From assembly GCA_001781445.1 (NCBI GenBank), contig MFLB01000042.1, forward strand, positions 1 to 24,636: DNA of 24,636 bases, read 5' to 3'. Position numbers and translations under genes: made by a program. This stretch comes from Candidatus Kaiserbacteria bacterium RIFCSPHIGHO2_01_FULL_58_22 (lineage in GTDB: Bacteria; Patescibacteriota; Minisyncoccia; Phycocordibacterales; UBA2100). Within the stretch, counting starts at the first letter, position 1. Each line of letters opens with the position of its first letter. This document shows positions 1 through 7,618 of this stretch, piece by piece. Below the pieces are notes generated by a model, which worked only from the letters and a program-made list of their open reading frames with translations, searched no databases and was not told where the DNA came from.

Positions 1-1
1 T

Positions 2-3000
2 TCCACCACCCTCCTCTCCAACTTCGGCACCGCCTACTTCGGCGGCAGTGCGACCTCCTCCTTCAGCTCGACGGGCGCCCTCACGCTCGCGAGCGCGCTC
101 ACGACGGGGAACGGCGGCACCGGCACGACCACCTGGCAGACCAACTCAATTCCGTACTTCGACGGCACGACCCTGACAGAGAGGAACTCCTCGCTGAACT
201 TCGACGGCGTTAAACTTACCGCTTCGTTCGCTTCTTCAACCGCGCTCGCTGTTTCAGGAACGGGCTACTTCGGCACGGCGAGTACGACCGATCTGACCAT
301 CTCCGGCGCGCCGTCATCGGTTCCATACACTTCCGCGACCGGCGCAGTTTCCGGCGCCTCGCTCGCCGCTTCTTCAATCTTCGTCACCAACGGCTCGTCT
401 GTCCCGAGCTGGACGACGACGCTTCCGGCCTTCACCTTGGGCGGCGCGGTCACGGGAGGGAGCCAGAACATTACCGGCCTTGGCTCTCTTACAGCATACG
501 CTTCGTCTACAATTGGTGCGGGAGGACAAACAACAGGACTCACCATCTTCGGCGGGGCGACGACGACGGGCGCTCTCGTCGTCCAAGGAAGCGGCACCTC
601 GACAGTCGCAGGCGGACTCACCGCAGGCAACCTCGCCTCATCGGGCTATCTTACCGTCGCCGGTCAGTGCGTGACGGCCGACACCAGATTGCGCCGCAGG
701 CGCAAGGCGCGAAAAGGAGAGGAGGACGAGGCGGACGAGGAGGGCTACATATACGACGAGGTGATGATAAAGAACATCGAGACCGGCGATGACGTGCAAT
801 CGCTTGACGAGCGCACAGGCGAAATGGTTTGGAGCCGCGTCGCGGCGCTCGTCGACACCGGAGTGCAGCCGCTCATAAAGATACGGACGCTTTCAGGGAG
901 GGAGATCCGCACCACCGCCGTGCATCCCTACCTCGTGCGCAAGGAGGAATATTTGGAAAAGAAAAAACACGTCCCTCAAAAGCAGTATCGGTTTGAGATC
1001 GATCAGTCTATACGATTCGAGGAGTATCAGCGCGATACCGTCATCGCTATCGCCAATGAAGAACGCGCGGTGAGCGTCTTACTCCCACGCAAGGTCAAAC
1101 GATCGATGCGTGAGGGCTTCGACAAGGAGCGGGACATCAAACGTCTTGCCCCGCAGGCACTCGCCTCTGCGGTGGTATTCGCGATGGAACGGGCCGGCGT
1201 CGTGGCACACGAACTGGTTATTGATACGGAGTATTGGCGGCACGAGTCCGCGATTGCGCGGACCATCAATGCGGCATTTCCCGATGTCATCATTTCATTC
1301 GGCTCCGTAGGTAAAAAATCGCCCGCGCATCTCGCAGCGTACGGCGTGTACAAAGGCATCAGGAGAGCGAATGTAGTTGTATCCGAGTGGAGTGAGTATA
1401 AAACAGAAAACGCCCCTCGGAGGTTTCTGTACACGGACGAAAGCCGTGCGCATCTGCCTCCTACTCGGACGCCTCTGCGTGCTTCCAATGTACGCGCCCG
1501 CGATGAATTTGTCAAGAAGGGAATGTGGAGAGCCGCGTCGGAACTGAAAAAAGGCCACCATATTGCAGTCGCATATGGCAATACGCCGGCGTGGGAGCAA
1601 ATCGTCAAGATAGAACACTTGCCCGAAGAGCGGGTATACGACGTCGAGATAGAAGGCACGCACAACTTCGTCGCGAACGGCATCGTCGCGCACAACACCA
1701 TCGTCTCCGGCGCCGGCACGTCGACGTTCTCCGGAGGCATCCAGTCAACCGCGCTCAACATCACGTCCACCTCGGCGACTTCTACGGGCGCGAACGGCTG
1801 GAACCTCTCTGCGGGGTGCTTTGCGGTAAACGGCACGTGCGTTGGAGGCGGAGGCGGCTCGGGCGACATCACCGCAGTCGGCTCCATGACATCGGGAGAT
1901 GCGTTTGCAGATTCCGCCGCAGACGACGACTGGCTCGGCCTCGGCGTCTCCGCTGGCCGCATCGAATTTGACGATCTCGCGACTGACGAGGTGAATATAT
2001 TGGGTGCGAACGTCGGCATCGGTTCAACCACGCCGTGGGGGAAGTTCTCCGTGCAGGGAGACAGCGGACAGACCAACCCCATCTTCCAAGTCGCCTCGTC
2101 ATCTGTTGGAACCTCCTTCCTCACGATTGCCGGAGATACGGGCAACGTCGGCATCGGGACGACGACGCCATCGTATAAACTCACGGTGAGCGGTAACGTA
2201 AACATCGACAATGCCGACCCGTACCTGATCTGGACAGAAAACGATCAGGGCGCGAACGGAAAGATTTGGGATGCATTTGCATCTGCTGGGACTCTCAATT
2301 TCCGCACAGTTAACGATGCGTACACAGACGCAACGAATTGGATGACTGTCACCAGAAGCGGTCAGACCGTCAGCAAAGTGGTATTCCCCAATGGCAACAT
2401 CGGCATCGGGACGACGAGTCCGGTGAGCAAACTGTCGGTGTTGGGTGAAAGTGCCTTTGCAGGGGGTGCGAGTGTTGGTATTGGATACGCAGGGACGGCG
2501 GCTCCAACGGGAGGGTTAATAATTCAAGGCAACGTCGGCATCGGGACGACGACGCCAGGCGCCACGTTCGCGGTAGCCGGCGCCGGCTACTTCACCGGCA
2601 ACATTCAAGCGGACGGCAACGTCAACGTCGCTTCCGGCAAATGCTTCTCGGTCAACGGCGTGTGCATCGGGTATGTGAAGCGACTTGCGGCGATTTATGC
2701 GACTTCCACTCCGGGTTCCAACGTCTCGGTCGTCTTCGGCGCGAGCGGCCCCACCTTCTCCGCAGGCACGCTCACCCTCCCCGCAACCACAACCGAAATA
2801 GTGGTCGAAACGTGGGGCGGCGGCGGCGGCGGCGGCGGCGCTTTCGATACAGCCAACAACGCCGGTTCCGGCGGCGGCGGCGGCGCGTATGGGAGGAAAC
2901 TCATTACCGCGCCAAGCGGCACCTACTACTACACCGTCGGCCCGGGTGGCACCGGCGGAGCGGCTCAAGCAGAAGGCGGACTTGCTACCAGCACTTGTTT

Positions 3001-4738
3001 TGGCGTCAGCAACGCCGCCACCGATTGTAGTCAAAGCGTACTGGTTAAGGGCGTCGGCGGCGGCGCCGGACACACAAATGGCGCCGCCGGCGGGACGGGT
3101 GGCGCGGCGAGCCAGAGCACCGGTGATGTTACTATTTCCGGTGGGAACGGCAACATCAACTTTAATATCCAGGCATCTCCGGTGTATAACATCGGCGGTG
3201 CCGGTGGCACCGGCGCCCAAGGCGGCTCCGGCGGACAGGGCTCGGCCGGCGCGGGCTCGGCCGGCGGTGCGTTTGGCGGCGGCGGCTCCGGCGGTGGCAC
3301 CACAAACGGCACCGGATTTGCCGGCGGCGCGGGCGGCGCGGGCGGCATCGTCATCACCGTCTATGCCACCTCCTCGCCGACCGCCGCGGGCAACGACTAC
3401 GCCGAGATGTTCCCGGTCTCGAATCCTTCGATTGACGCGGGGAATATTGTGGCGGTTGATGTGGGCGAGCCTGTTGCAATGAAACTCGCGACGTCCGCGG
3501 AGGATGCGCCGCTCGCTGGCGTCATCTCCACCAACCCTGGCCAGGTGCTCGGCGACATCAATGCCGCCGGCGAACGGCCGGTAGCTCTCGCCGGCCGCGT
3601 ACCTACAAAGGTCAACTTGGAGAACGGTCCCATCGCTATCGGCGACCGCATCGGGCTCTCCTCGGTGCCGGGCGTGGGCAAAAAAGCGACCATCTTTGAG
3701 GACAGTATCGGCGTTGCGATGGAGAGCTACAACGGTTCGGATAGTTCAGTGCGAGGTTCCGTGACGGTATTTCTCAATCTTCAAAGAGGCATCAGCGTCG
3801 GTCAGATCGGTGCGGAGCTTTTGGCAGATCACGCAACCTCGACGAGCGGCTTCGACTTCGTCGGCACTCTCCTCGACACGCTCGGCAAGCGCCTCGGTCT
3901 ATCCGCTGTAGCGACCTCGACCACGGACATGGCGTCAACATCAGCCGTCTCCGCGGTCTCTACTCCAGCCATGAGCGGGGTAGACGGTTTCTTCTCCGCA
4001 CTCTTCGCGCGGCTGACGCAGTGGCTTGCGGACGCGGCGAACGGGATAGGGGAGGTGTTCGCCCGCGTCTTCAATGCGAGCGAGAAGATATGCGTGGACG
4101 GGGAGTGCCTCACCGCGGAAGATATTCGTAATCTGAAGCAGATTGCGGGCATAGCCGTCAGCCGGCGGCCCGCGGCAGATCCAGGCTCCGGGTCGGCTAC
4201 AAGCTCCGGGCTGAAGGCTGAAGGCTCTGATACTGACGCTCCGGTCATAGAAATGTACGGCGAGCCAGAGGTGAGCGTGTCCGTCGGTGCCTCCTACGTC
4301 GACCGGGGAGCCGCCATCGCGGGGTCCGAGGAAGACCGGCTTCTGCGGCTCATCACGACGGTGGACGGCGAGGAGGTCGAGGTTGTTTCCATAGACACCT
4401 CCGCGCCGGGCGAGCGCGTCGTCCGCTACCGCGCGACCGACCAAGCGGGGAACAAGGGAGAGGCGATGCGGACAGTCAACATCAACGATATCGGGAGTTC
4501 CGATCTCCCGACATCCGAGCCGATGCCTTCTCCGGAACCATCGGCTCCCGAACCGGCTCCAGAGCCCGTAGCCGCCTCCGCCGTCGGCGGGACAGAGTCC
4601 GCCTCTGGCGAGACACAGCCCGCTGAAAGCTCCGGCGAGCCACAGCCAGAGCCTGCGCCAGCACCTGCACCCGAACCCGTTTCTGAACCGACTCCGACCG
4701 CAGAGACTCCTGTCTCTGATAGCGCAGGCGGGGAATAG
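2..4738 (+). CDS. Giant surface/fibre protein with intein (5' end outside window)
   Basis: The frame is open from base 2 to the TAG at 4738, so at least 1578 residues are present and the true start lies upstream. An ATG at 437 is not the start, because the same Ser/Thr/Gly-rich repeat protein continues before it. In order: low-complexity beta-repeat region (2-667); intein (668-1696); more beta repeats; four N-[VI]-G-I-G-[ST]-T-[TS]-P repeats starting at 2009, 2144, 2396 and 2531; cysteine motifs of the form GKCFSVNGVCIG; a very glycine-rich stretch (about 2813-3357); an NDYAEMFPV segment like those near the end of tail-fibre proteins (from about 3398); a DUF5011-like immunoglobulin-type domain (about 4229-4491); and a Pro/Glu-rich tail. 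Repeats of this type are known from phage tail fibres and CPR surface proteins. A role in adhesion or host contact is inferred. No membrane anchor is visible at the C-terminus. Confidence 0.85.
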   Translation, partial: STTLLSNFGTAYFGGSATSSFSSTGALTLASALTTGNGGTGTTTWQTNSIPYFDGTTLTERNSSLNFDGVKLTASFASSTALAVSGTGYFGTASTTDLTISGAPSSVPYTSATGAVSGASLAASSIFVTNGSSVPSWTTTLPAFTLGGAVTGGSQNITGLGSLTAYASSTIGAGGQTTGLTIFGGATTTGALVVQGSGTSTVAGGLTAGNLASSGYLTVAGQCVTADTRLRRRRKARKGEEDEADEEGYIYDEVMIKNIETGDDVQSLDERTGEMVWSRVAALVDTGVQPLIKIRTLSGREIRTTAVHPYLVRKEEYLEKKKHVPQKQYRFEIDQSIRFEEYQRDTVIAIANEERAVSVLLPRKVKRSMREGFDKERDIKRLAPQALASAVVFAMERAGVVAHELVIDTEYWRHESAIARTINAAFPDVIISFGSVGKKSPAHLAAYGVYKGIRRANVVVSEWSEYKTENAPRRFLYTDESRAHLPPTRTPLRASNVRARDEFVKKGMWRAASELKKGHHIAVAYGNTPAWEQIVKIEHLPEERVYDVEIEGTHNFVANGIVAHNTIVSGAGTSTFSGGIQSTALNITSTSATSTGANGWNLSAGCFAVNGTCVGGGGGSGDITAVGSMTSGDAFADSAADDDWLGLGVSAGRIEFDDLATDEVNILGANVGIGSTTPWGKFSVQGDSGQTNPIFQVASSSVGTSFLTIAGDTGNVGIGTTTPSYKLTVSGNVNIDNADPYLIWTENDQGANGKIWDAFASAGTLNFRTVNDAYTDATNWMTVTRSGQTVSKVVFPNGNIGIGTTSPVSKLSVLGESAFAGGASVGIGYAGTAAPTGGLIIQGNVGIGTTTPGATFAVAGAGYFTGNIQADGNVNVASGKCFSVNGVCIGYVKRLAAIYATSTPGSNVSVVFGASGPTFSAGTLTLPATTTEIVVETWGGGGGGGGAFDTANNAGSGGGGGAYGRKLITAPSGTYYYTVGPGGTGGAAQAEGGLATSTCFGVSNAATDCSQSVLVKGVGGGAGHTNGAAGGTGGAASQSTGDVTISGGNGNINFNIQASPVYNIGGAGGTGAQGGSGGQGSAGAGSAGGAFGGGGSGGGTTNGTGFAGGAGGAGGIVITVYATSSPTAAGNDYAEMFPVSNPSIDAGNIVAVDVGEPVAMKLATSAEDAPLAGVISTNPGQVLGDINAAGERPVALAGRVPTKVNLENGPIAIGDRIGLSSVPGVGKKATIFEDSIGVAMESYNGSDSSVRGSVTVFLNLQRGISVGQIGAELLADHATSTSGFDFVGTLLDTLGKRLGLSAVATSTTDMASTSAVSAVSTPAMSGVDGFFSALFARLTQWLADAANGIGEVFARVFNASEKICVDGECLTAEDIRNLKQIAGIAVSRRPAADPGSGSATSSGLKAEGSDTDAPVIEMYGEPEVSVSVGASYVDRGAAIAGSEEDRLLRLITTVDGEEVEVVSIDTSAPGERVVRYRATDQAGNKGEAMRTVNINDIGSSDLPTSEPMPSPEPSAPEPAPEPVAASAVGGTESASGETQPAESSGEPQPEPAPAPAPEPVSEPTPTAETPVSDSAGGE
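668..1696 (+). other. Intein (Hint domain) inside the fibre protein
   Basis: This in-frame insert encodes 343 residues with the full set of splicing landmarks. It starts with Cys1 (CVTADTRL, block A). Block B is T83-A-V-H86 followed by PYLV. Block F is RVYDVEIEGTHNFVANG. It ends in His342-Asn343, and the first residue after it is Thr (codon at 1697). These are the residues expected for self-splicing. The flanking host sequence supports an insertion: GSGTST (587-604) lies before it and GAGTST (1709-1726) after it, as units of the same repeat. The middle of the intein has no LAGLIDADG motif. Splicing is predicted from residues only. Confidence 0.9.
1034..1405 (+). other. Unidentified central domain within the intein
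   Basis: Roughly 124 residues lie between the two Hint halves, where a homing endonuclease would normally sit. Readable segments include DTVIAIANEERAVSVLL near the start, VIDTEYWRHESAIARTI in the middle, then a GSVGKKSPAHLAAYGVYKG segment. The alternating hydrophobic strands plus D, E, H and K residues are compatible with a nuclease-like alpha/beta fold. I do not recognise a named family, and any nuclease activity is a guess. Confidence 0.5.
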
Positions 4739-4748
4739 CGGGATGTGG

Positions 4749-4754
4749 TATAAC
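4749..4754 (+). promoter_or_regulatory. -10 element (TATAAC) for MNT gene
   Basis: TATAAC ends 6 nt before the ATG at 4761. It lies inside a possible 5' extension of the frame (ATG at 4743), so it supports 4761 as the start and a leaderless transcript. Confidence 0.6.
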
Positions 4755-4760
4755 TTCACC

Positions 4761-5051
4761 ATGAAGAATCCGCGATACGCAGAGCAGGTGAAAGAAATCG
4801 TTGAAAAGTTCGACCCCTACGGCTCGAACCGCTATTTTCTCTTTGGCTCTTCCGTTCGGAAAGAGAAATTCCACGACATCGACCTTGGGGTTGTCGGCAA
4901 TCGGTCTTCGCGAAAGAAACTGTCGGAGTTGCGGGATCGCTTCTATGATTCCGGCATCCCATACAAGGTTGATGTTGTCGATTTTGACGATGCGGACGCT
5001 GATTTCAGAGAATACGTCCTGCACAACGAGCCAGTCGTATGGATACGATAG
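4761..5051 (+). CDS. MNT-family nucleotidyltransferase (HEPN partner)
   Basis: This 96-residue protein belongs to the minimal nucleotidyltransferase family. It shows G29-S30, eight residues, then D39-I-D41-L, the GS-xn-DxD signature of the Pol-beta-type nucleotidyltransferase site. In characterised MNT-HEPN pairs (MntA/HepT) the MNT protein is the antitoxin and adenylylates the HEPN toxin; this is family knowledge, not shown here. The gene overlaps the next one by 13 nt, so the two are cotranscribed and probably translationally coupled. I chose the ATG at 4761 rather than 4743 because a -10 element spans 4749-4754. Confidence 0.85.
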   Translation: MKNPRYAEQVKEIVEKFDPYGSNRYFLFGSSVRKEKFHDIDLGVVGNRSSRKKLSELRDRFYDSGIPYKVDVVDFDDADADFREYVLHNEPVVWIR

Positions 5052-5500
5052 CGCAGCGTACCGCGACGCGATTTGCAAGAGCGATTGCCGCTCTTGAGAA
5101 CGCCCTCAAACTCGGAGAATTGCCGGAACACGCGGAGCGCGACGCCGCCCTCCTCCGCTTTGAACTGGCCGCGGAGTTGATGCCGAAAGTTCTACAGCGT
5201 ATTTTAAGCGAGCGCGGCGCGAACGTAACTCTGCCAAAAGATGTCGTACGCGCCGCGCGCGGCGCCGGAGTCGTCGACGAGGGGGAGGCATCCGTCTTGC
5301 TCGAGATCATAGACGACCGAAATAGAATGGTTCATGACTACAGTGAGGAGTATGCGCTCGAACTTTTGCAAAGAGTAAAAGGAAAGTATGCCCCCGTGTT
5401 TCGGGCATTGGCCGATAAATCTACTGAAGGAGCCGCCCCTTCGGATTCAACATCTTCGACAAGCTCAGGGCAAGCAAGCTCACCGCAAGCCATCCTTTGA
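5039..5500 (+). CDS. HEPN-domain protein (HI0074/HepT-like, putative toxin)
   Basis: This 153-residue helical protein has R94-N-R-M-V-H99-D-Y101, an exact R-x4-H-x-Y motif as in HEPN ribonucleases of HepT type. The Tyr is the residue modified by MntA in studied systems. The N-terminal 120 residues resemble the nucleotidyltransferase substrate-binding subunit family. It overlaps the upstream MNT gene by 13 nt. The last 25 or so residues are Ser/Ala/Gly-rich low complexity and look like an added tail. The DNA there (5454-5470) resembles an interspersed repeat. RNase activity is inferred from the motif; a role in defence or dormancy is not established. Confidence 0.85.
   Translation: MDTIAQRTATRFARAIAALENALKLGELPEHAERDAALLRFELAAELMPKVLQRILSERGANVTLPKDVVRAARGAGVVDEGEASVLLEIIDDRNRMVHDYSEEYALELLQRVKGKYAPVFRALADKSTEGAAPSDSTSSTSSGQASSPQAIL
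5454..5470 (+). repeat. REP-like word in the HEPN gene tail
   Basis: CTTCGACAAGCTCAGGG resembles an interspersed word I remember from many bacterial genomes; I could not verify this by search. Here it encodes part of the low-complexity C-terminus of the HEPN protein. Only one copy is visible. Confidence 0.35.
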
Positions 5501-5501
5501 T

Positions 5502-5535
5502 CCCATTACTCCCTTTTAATCCCTTTATGTCCCTT
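5502..5535 (+). repeat. C-rich 9-10 nt repeat array, copy 1
   Basis: Four units of the form CCC plus 6-7 A/T-rich bases sit between the HEPN stop and the start of the four-helix-bundle gene. The unit CCCTTTTAAT supplies a TTTAAT hexamer (5515-5520) ending 6 nt before the ATG at 5527, a possible -10 element. Confidence 0.65.
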
Positions 5536-6129
5536 CGAGTCTCCAGCGACCCGTACGGATACAAAAAACTGCTCGTCTACTCCAAGGCGGAAGAACTGCA
5601 ACGCGCGTGCGCGGCATTTACCGCTGGATTTCCGAGGCAGAAGACTCTCGTAGCTCTCGCCGACCAAATGGATAGATCAGCTCGTTCAGTCAAACAGAAT
5701 ATCGTCGAAGGCTGGAAGCGGAATTCGACGCGAGAGTACTATGACTTCCTCGGTTTCTCCATCGGGGCGAACGCGGAACTGGAAGAAGATTGCGACGACA
5801 TCATCAAGGGGATCTATCCCAGTCTAAGGGGAGAAATGGGAGAAAAGGGCTGGACGCTTGAGCGCGTCCAGAAAGAACCCTTTTATCCCCTTGATGCCCG
5901 TTTGCCCCCTTTAATCCAGCTGAAGCTCCGCGGCAAGGAACTCAACTTCCTCCTCACCAAGCTCCAAGATTCCTTGGAGGGCAAAATGTCTGCGGAGCAT
6001 GGATTGTCTCTCGCCGATAAATTGAACCGCGCCGCGCGGACGGAGCACGAAAGGGACGAATGGCTCCGTAAAGAAAGGGAGAAATGGGAAGAAAAGGGGG
6101 AAAAGGGAAAAATGGGAGAAAGGGGCTGA
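5527..6129 (+). CDS. Four-helix-bundle protein (23S rRNA IVP-like) with C-terminal extension
   Basis: The 200-residue protein opens with a region typical of the four-helix-bundle family also encoded in 23S rRNA intervening sequences: DQMDRSARSVKQNIVEGWKR followed by STREYYDFLGFSIGANAELE. The family is usually about 120 residues; the biochemical role is unknown. The extra C-terminal part (KELNFLLTKLQDSLEGKM and onward) resembles what has been called a four-helix-bundle suffix domain, from memory. The start at 5527 fits the spacing of other promoters in this window; a TTG at 5497 in the same frame is less likely. The C-terminus (EKWEEKGEKGKMGERG) is encoded by a purine-rich repeat array. The TGA stop overlaps the extended -10 element of gap. 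Confidence 0.75.
   Translation: MSLRVSSDPYGYKKLLVYSKAEELQRACAAFTAGFPRQKTLVALADQMDRSARSVKQNIVEGWKRNSTREYYDFLGFSIGANAELEEDCDDIIKGIYPSLRGEMGEKGWTLERVQKEPFYPLDARLPPLIQLKLRGKELNFLLTKLQDSLEGKMSAEHGLSLADKLNRAARTEHERDEWLRKEREKWEEKGEKGKMGERG
5828..5849 (+). repeat. G-rich nonamer repeat array, copy 2 (inverted to copy 1)
   Basis: Units GGGAGAAAT and GGGAGAAAA lie inside the four-helix-bundle gene and encode GEMGEKG. On the opposite strand they read like the C-rich array at 5502-5535. Confidence 0.6.
5878..5917 (+). repeat. C-rich 9-10 nt repeat array, copy 3
   Basis: CCC or CCCC blocks separated by T-rich 5-6 nt spacers occur in the coding region between the bundle domain and the suffix domain. The orientation matches copy 1. 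Confidence 0.55.
6077..6125 (+). repeat. G-rich nonamer repeat array, copy 4 (possible G-quadruplex)
   Basis: Six G-tracts of 3-5 G are separated by 4-7 nt A-rich loops. The array encodes the extreme C-terminus of the four-helix-bundle protein and ends at the gap promoter. The tract spacing is compatible with a G-quadruplex in the coding strand and mRNA. Confidence 0.65.
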
Positions 6130-6135
6130 TATACT
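6127..6135 (+). promoter_or_regulatory. Extended -10 (TGaTATACT) for gap
   Basis: TG-A-TATACT is followed by 7 nt and then the gap ATG at 6143. No -35 is evident; the TG extension could compensate. A leaderless mRNA is predicted. Confidence 0.75.
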
Positions 6136-6142
6136 GGGTTCC

Positions 6143-7165
6143 ATGATAAAAATCGCCATCAACGGGTTCGGGAGGATCGGAAGGGGATTCACGCGCGCCG
6201 TGATAGAAAGGGGGAAAATGGGAGGAACGGGGGAAATAGAGCTCGTCGCCATCAACGATCTCGCTCCGGCGGACAATCTCGCGTACCTTTTGAAATACGA
6301 CACGGTGTACGGCCGCGCGGCGTTTCCGATCGCGTCGGAAGGAAGCGCGCTTGTAATCGACGGCAAAAAAATCCCTATCCTCGCGGAGAAGGATCCTTTG
6401 AAACTGCCGTGGAAGGACATGCGCGTGGACGTCGTCGTCGAGTCCACGGGGCATTTCACGACCGGGGAGAAGGCGAAAGCCCATCTCGATGCGGGAGCGA
6501 AGCGGGTCGTCATCTCCGCTCCCGGTAAAGGGGAAGGAGTGGAAACGATACTGATCGGCGCGAATGAGGAGAAATTCGGGACTTGCGACATCACCTCGAA
6601 CGCCTCGTGCACGACCAACGCCGCTTCGCCTATCATCGGCATCCTAGACGAAGCGCTCGGCATCGAGCGCGCGCTTTTGAACACCGTACACGCGTACACA
6701 GCGACGCAGGCCATCGTCGACGGCGTCGCTCCGGACGACTTCCGCCGCGGCCGCGCGGGCGCCGCAAACATCGTGCCCTCGTCGACCGGCGCGGCGAAGG
6801 CGACGACGCTCGCGTTCGCGGGCCTCAAGGGAAAATTCGACGGCATCGCCGTGCGCGTGCCGGTCGCGTCCGGCTCCCTCGTAGACATCACATTCGTTTC
6901 CAAAAAGCCGACCAATGCGGAAGAAGTGAACGGCCTCCTGAAGAATGCCGCGGCGAGCGAGCGATGGAAGCGAGTGTTCGCGGTTTCGGAGGAGCCGCTC
7001 GTCTCGTCCGATATTCTCGGTTTGCCCTATGGCGCTATTGCCGACCTCGCGATGACACGTGTCGCCGACGGGACGCTCGTGAAAGTGCTCGCGTGGTATG
7101 ACAACGAGATGGGGTATGTGCACACCTTGATTGAGCACGTCCTCGAAGTGGGAAAGCGCCTATAA
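6143..7165 (+). CDS. gap: Glyceraldehyde-3-phosphate dehydrogenase
   Basis: The 340-residue enzyme oxidises glyceraldehyde-3-phosphate to 1,3-bisphosphoglycerate with NAD(P) and phosphate in glycolysis. Its N-terminus has the Rossmann motif INGFGRIGR. The catalytic Cys156 lies in SNASCTTN, and His183 lies in HAYTATQ. The C-terminal WYDNEMGY segment is intact. Compared with GapA-type enzymes it carries about six extra residues (GKMGGTG) after the first helix, and these are encoded by a purine-rich repeat (6210-6237). It heads the carbon-metabolism block; rpiB starts 3 nt after its stop. Confidence 0.97.
   Translation: MIKIAINGFGRIGRGFTRAVIERGKMGGTGEIELVAINDLAPADNLAYLLKYDTVYGRAAFPIASEGSALVIDGKKIPILAEKDPLKLPWKDMRVDVVVESTGHFTTGEKAKAHLDAGAKRVVISAPGKGEGVETILIGANEEKFGTCDITSNASCTTNAASPIIGILDEALGIERALLNTVHAYTATQAIVDGVAPDDFRRGRAGAANIVPSSTGAAKATTLAFAGLKGKFDGIAVRVPVASGSLVDITFVSKKPTNAEEVNGLLKNAAASERWKRVFAVSEEPLVSSDILGLPYGAIADLAMTRVADGTLVKVLAWYDNEMGYVHTLIEHVLEVGKRL
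6210..6237 (+). repeat. G-rich nonamer repeat within gap, copy 5
   Basis: G5-A4-T-G3 and G5-A3-T blocks, of the same type as 6077-6125, encode a small insertion near residues 23-32 of GAPDH. Confidence 0.5.
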
Positions 7166-7168
7166 ACC

Positions 7169-7618
7169 ATGCGCGTCTATCTGGCTGCTGATCATGGTGG
7201 ATTCAATCTCAAGGAGGCTTTGAAGGCGCATCTCTTGACTCAAGGGCATGAGGTTATTGATGAAGGCGCAGACACGCTCGATCCGGCGGACGACTACCCC
7301 GATTTCATGTATCCAGCCGCACAAAAGGTAGCCGCGGACATGGATTCGCGAGGGATTTTTTTCTGCCGTTCGGGGGCAGGTGCGGCAATAGTCGCTAACA
7401 AGGTAAAAGGTGTCCGTGCTGTGGTCGCCCGTTCGGTAGAGGATGCGACGCATGCTCGGGAGCACAACGACGCGAATGTCGTCGCCCTTTCGAGCGATTC
7501 CCTGACGGCCGAGCAGGCGCGGGACATCGTCTCGGCGTTCCTCTCGACCCCTTTTAGCGGCGAAGACCGGCACCTCCGCCGCTTGAAAAAGCTCATCAAG
7601 ATAGAACAAGGGGCATGA
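7169..7618 (+). CDS. rpiB: Ribose-5-phosphate isomerase B
   Basis: This 149-residue RpiB/LacAB-family protein interconverts ribose-5-phosphate and ribulose-5-phosphate. It shows AADHGGF at the N-terminus, DDYPDF, Cys66 in the position of the catalytic Cys, ANKVKGVRA, and AREHNDANVVAL with His99. The loop after Cys66 reads CRSGAG where many homologues have CGTGxG, so the substrate loop may differ. It starts 3 nt after gap and overlaps the next gene by ATGA (7615-7618), indicating one operon with translational coupling. Confidence 0.93.
   Translation: MRVYLAADHGGFNLKEALKAHLLTQGHEVIDEGADTLDPADDYPDFMYPAAQKVAADMDSRGIFFCRSGAGAAIVANKVKGVRAVVARSVEDATHAREHNDANVVALSSDSLTAEQARDIVSAFLSTPFSGEDRHLRRLKKLIKIEQGA

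Noticed and set aside
1027..2211. 394-codon minus-strand frame across the intein and fibre region
   Set aside because: It is antisense to strongly supported coding sequence and has no recognisable domain.
2813..3357. GGC-rich stretch as a non-coding minisatellite
   Set aside because: The frame stays open and continues into a recognisable fibre C-terminal region, so it is a glycine-rich protein domain.
4743..4760. Upstream ATG at 4743 as the MNT start
   Set aside because: A -10 element lies within this stretch, and the family similarity begins after the ATG at 4761.
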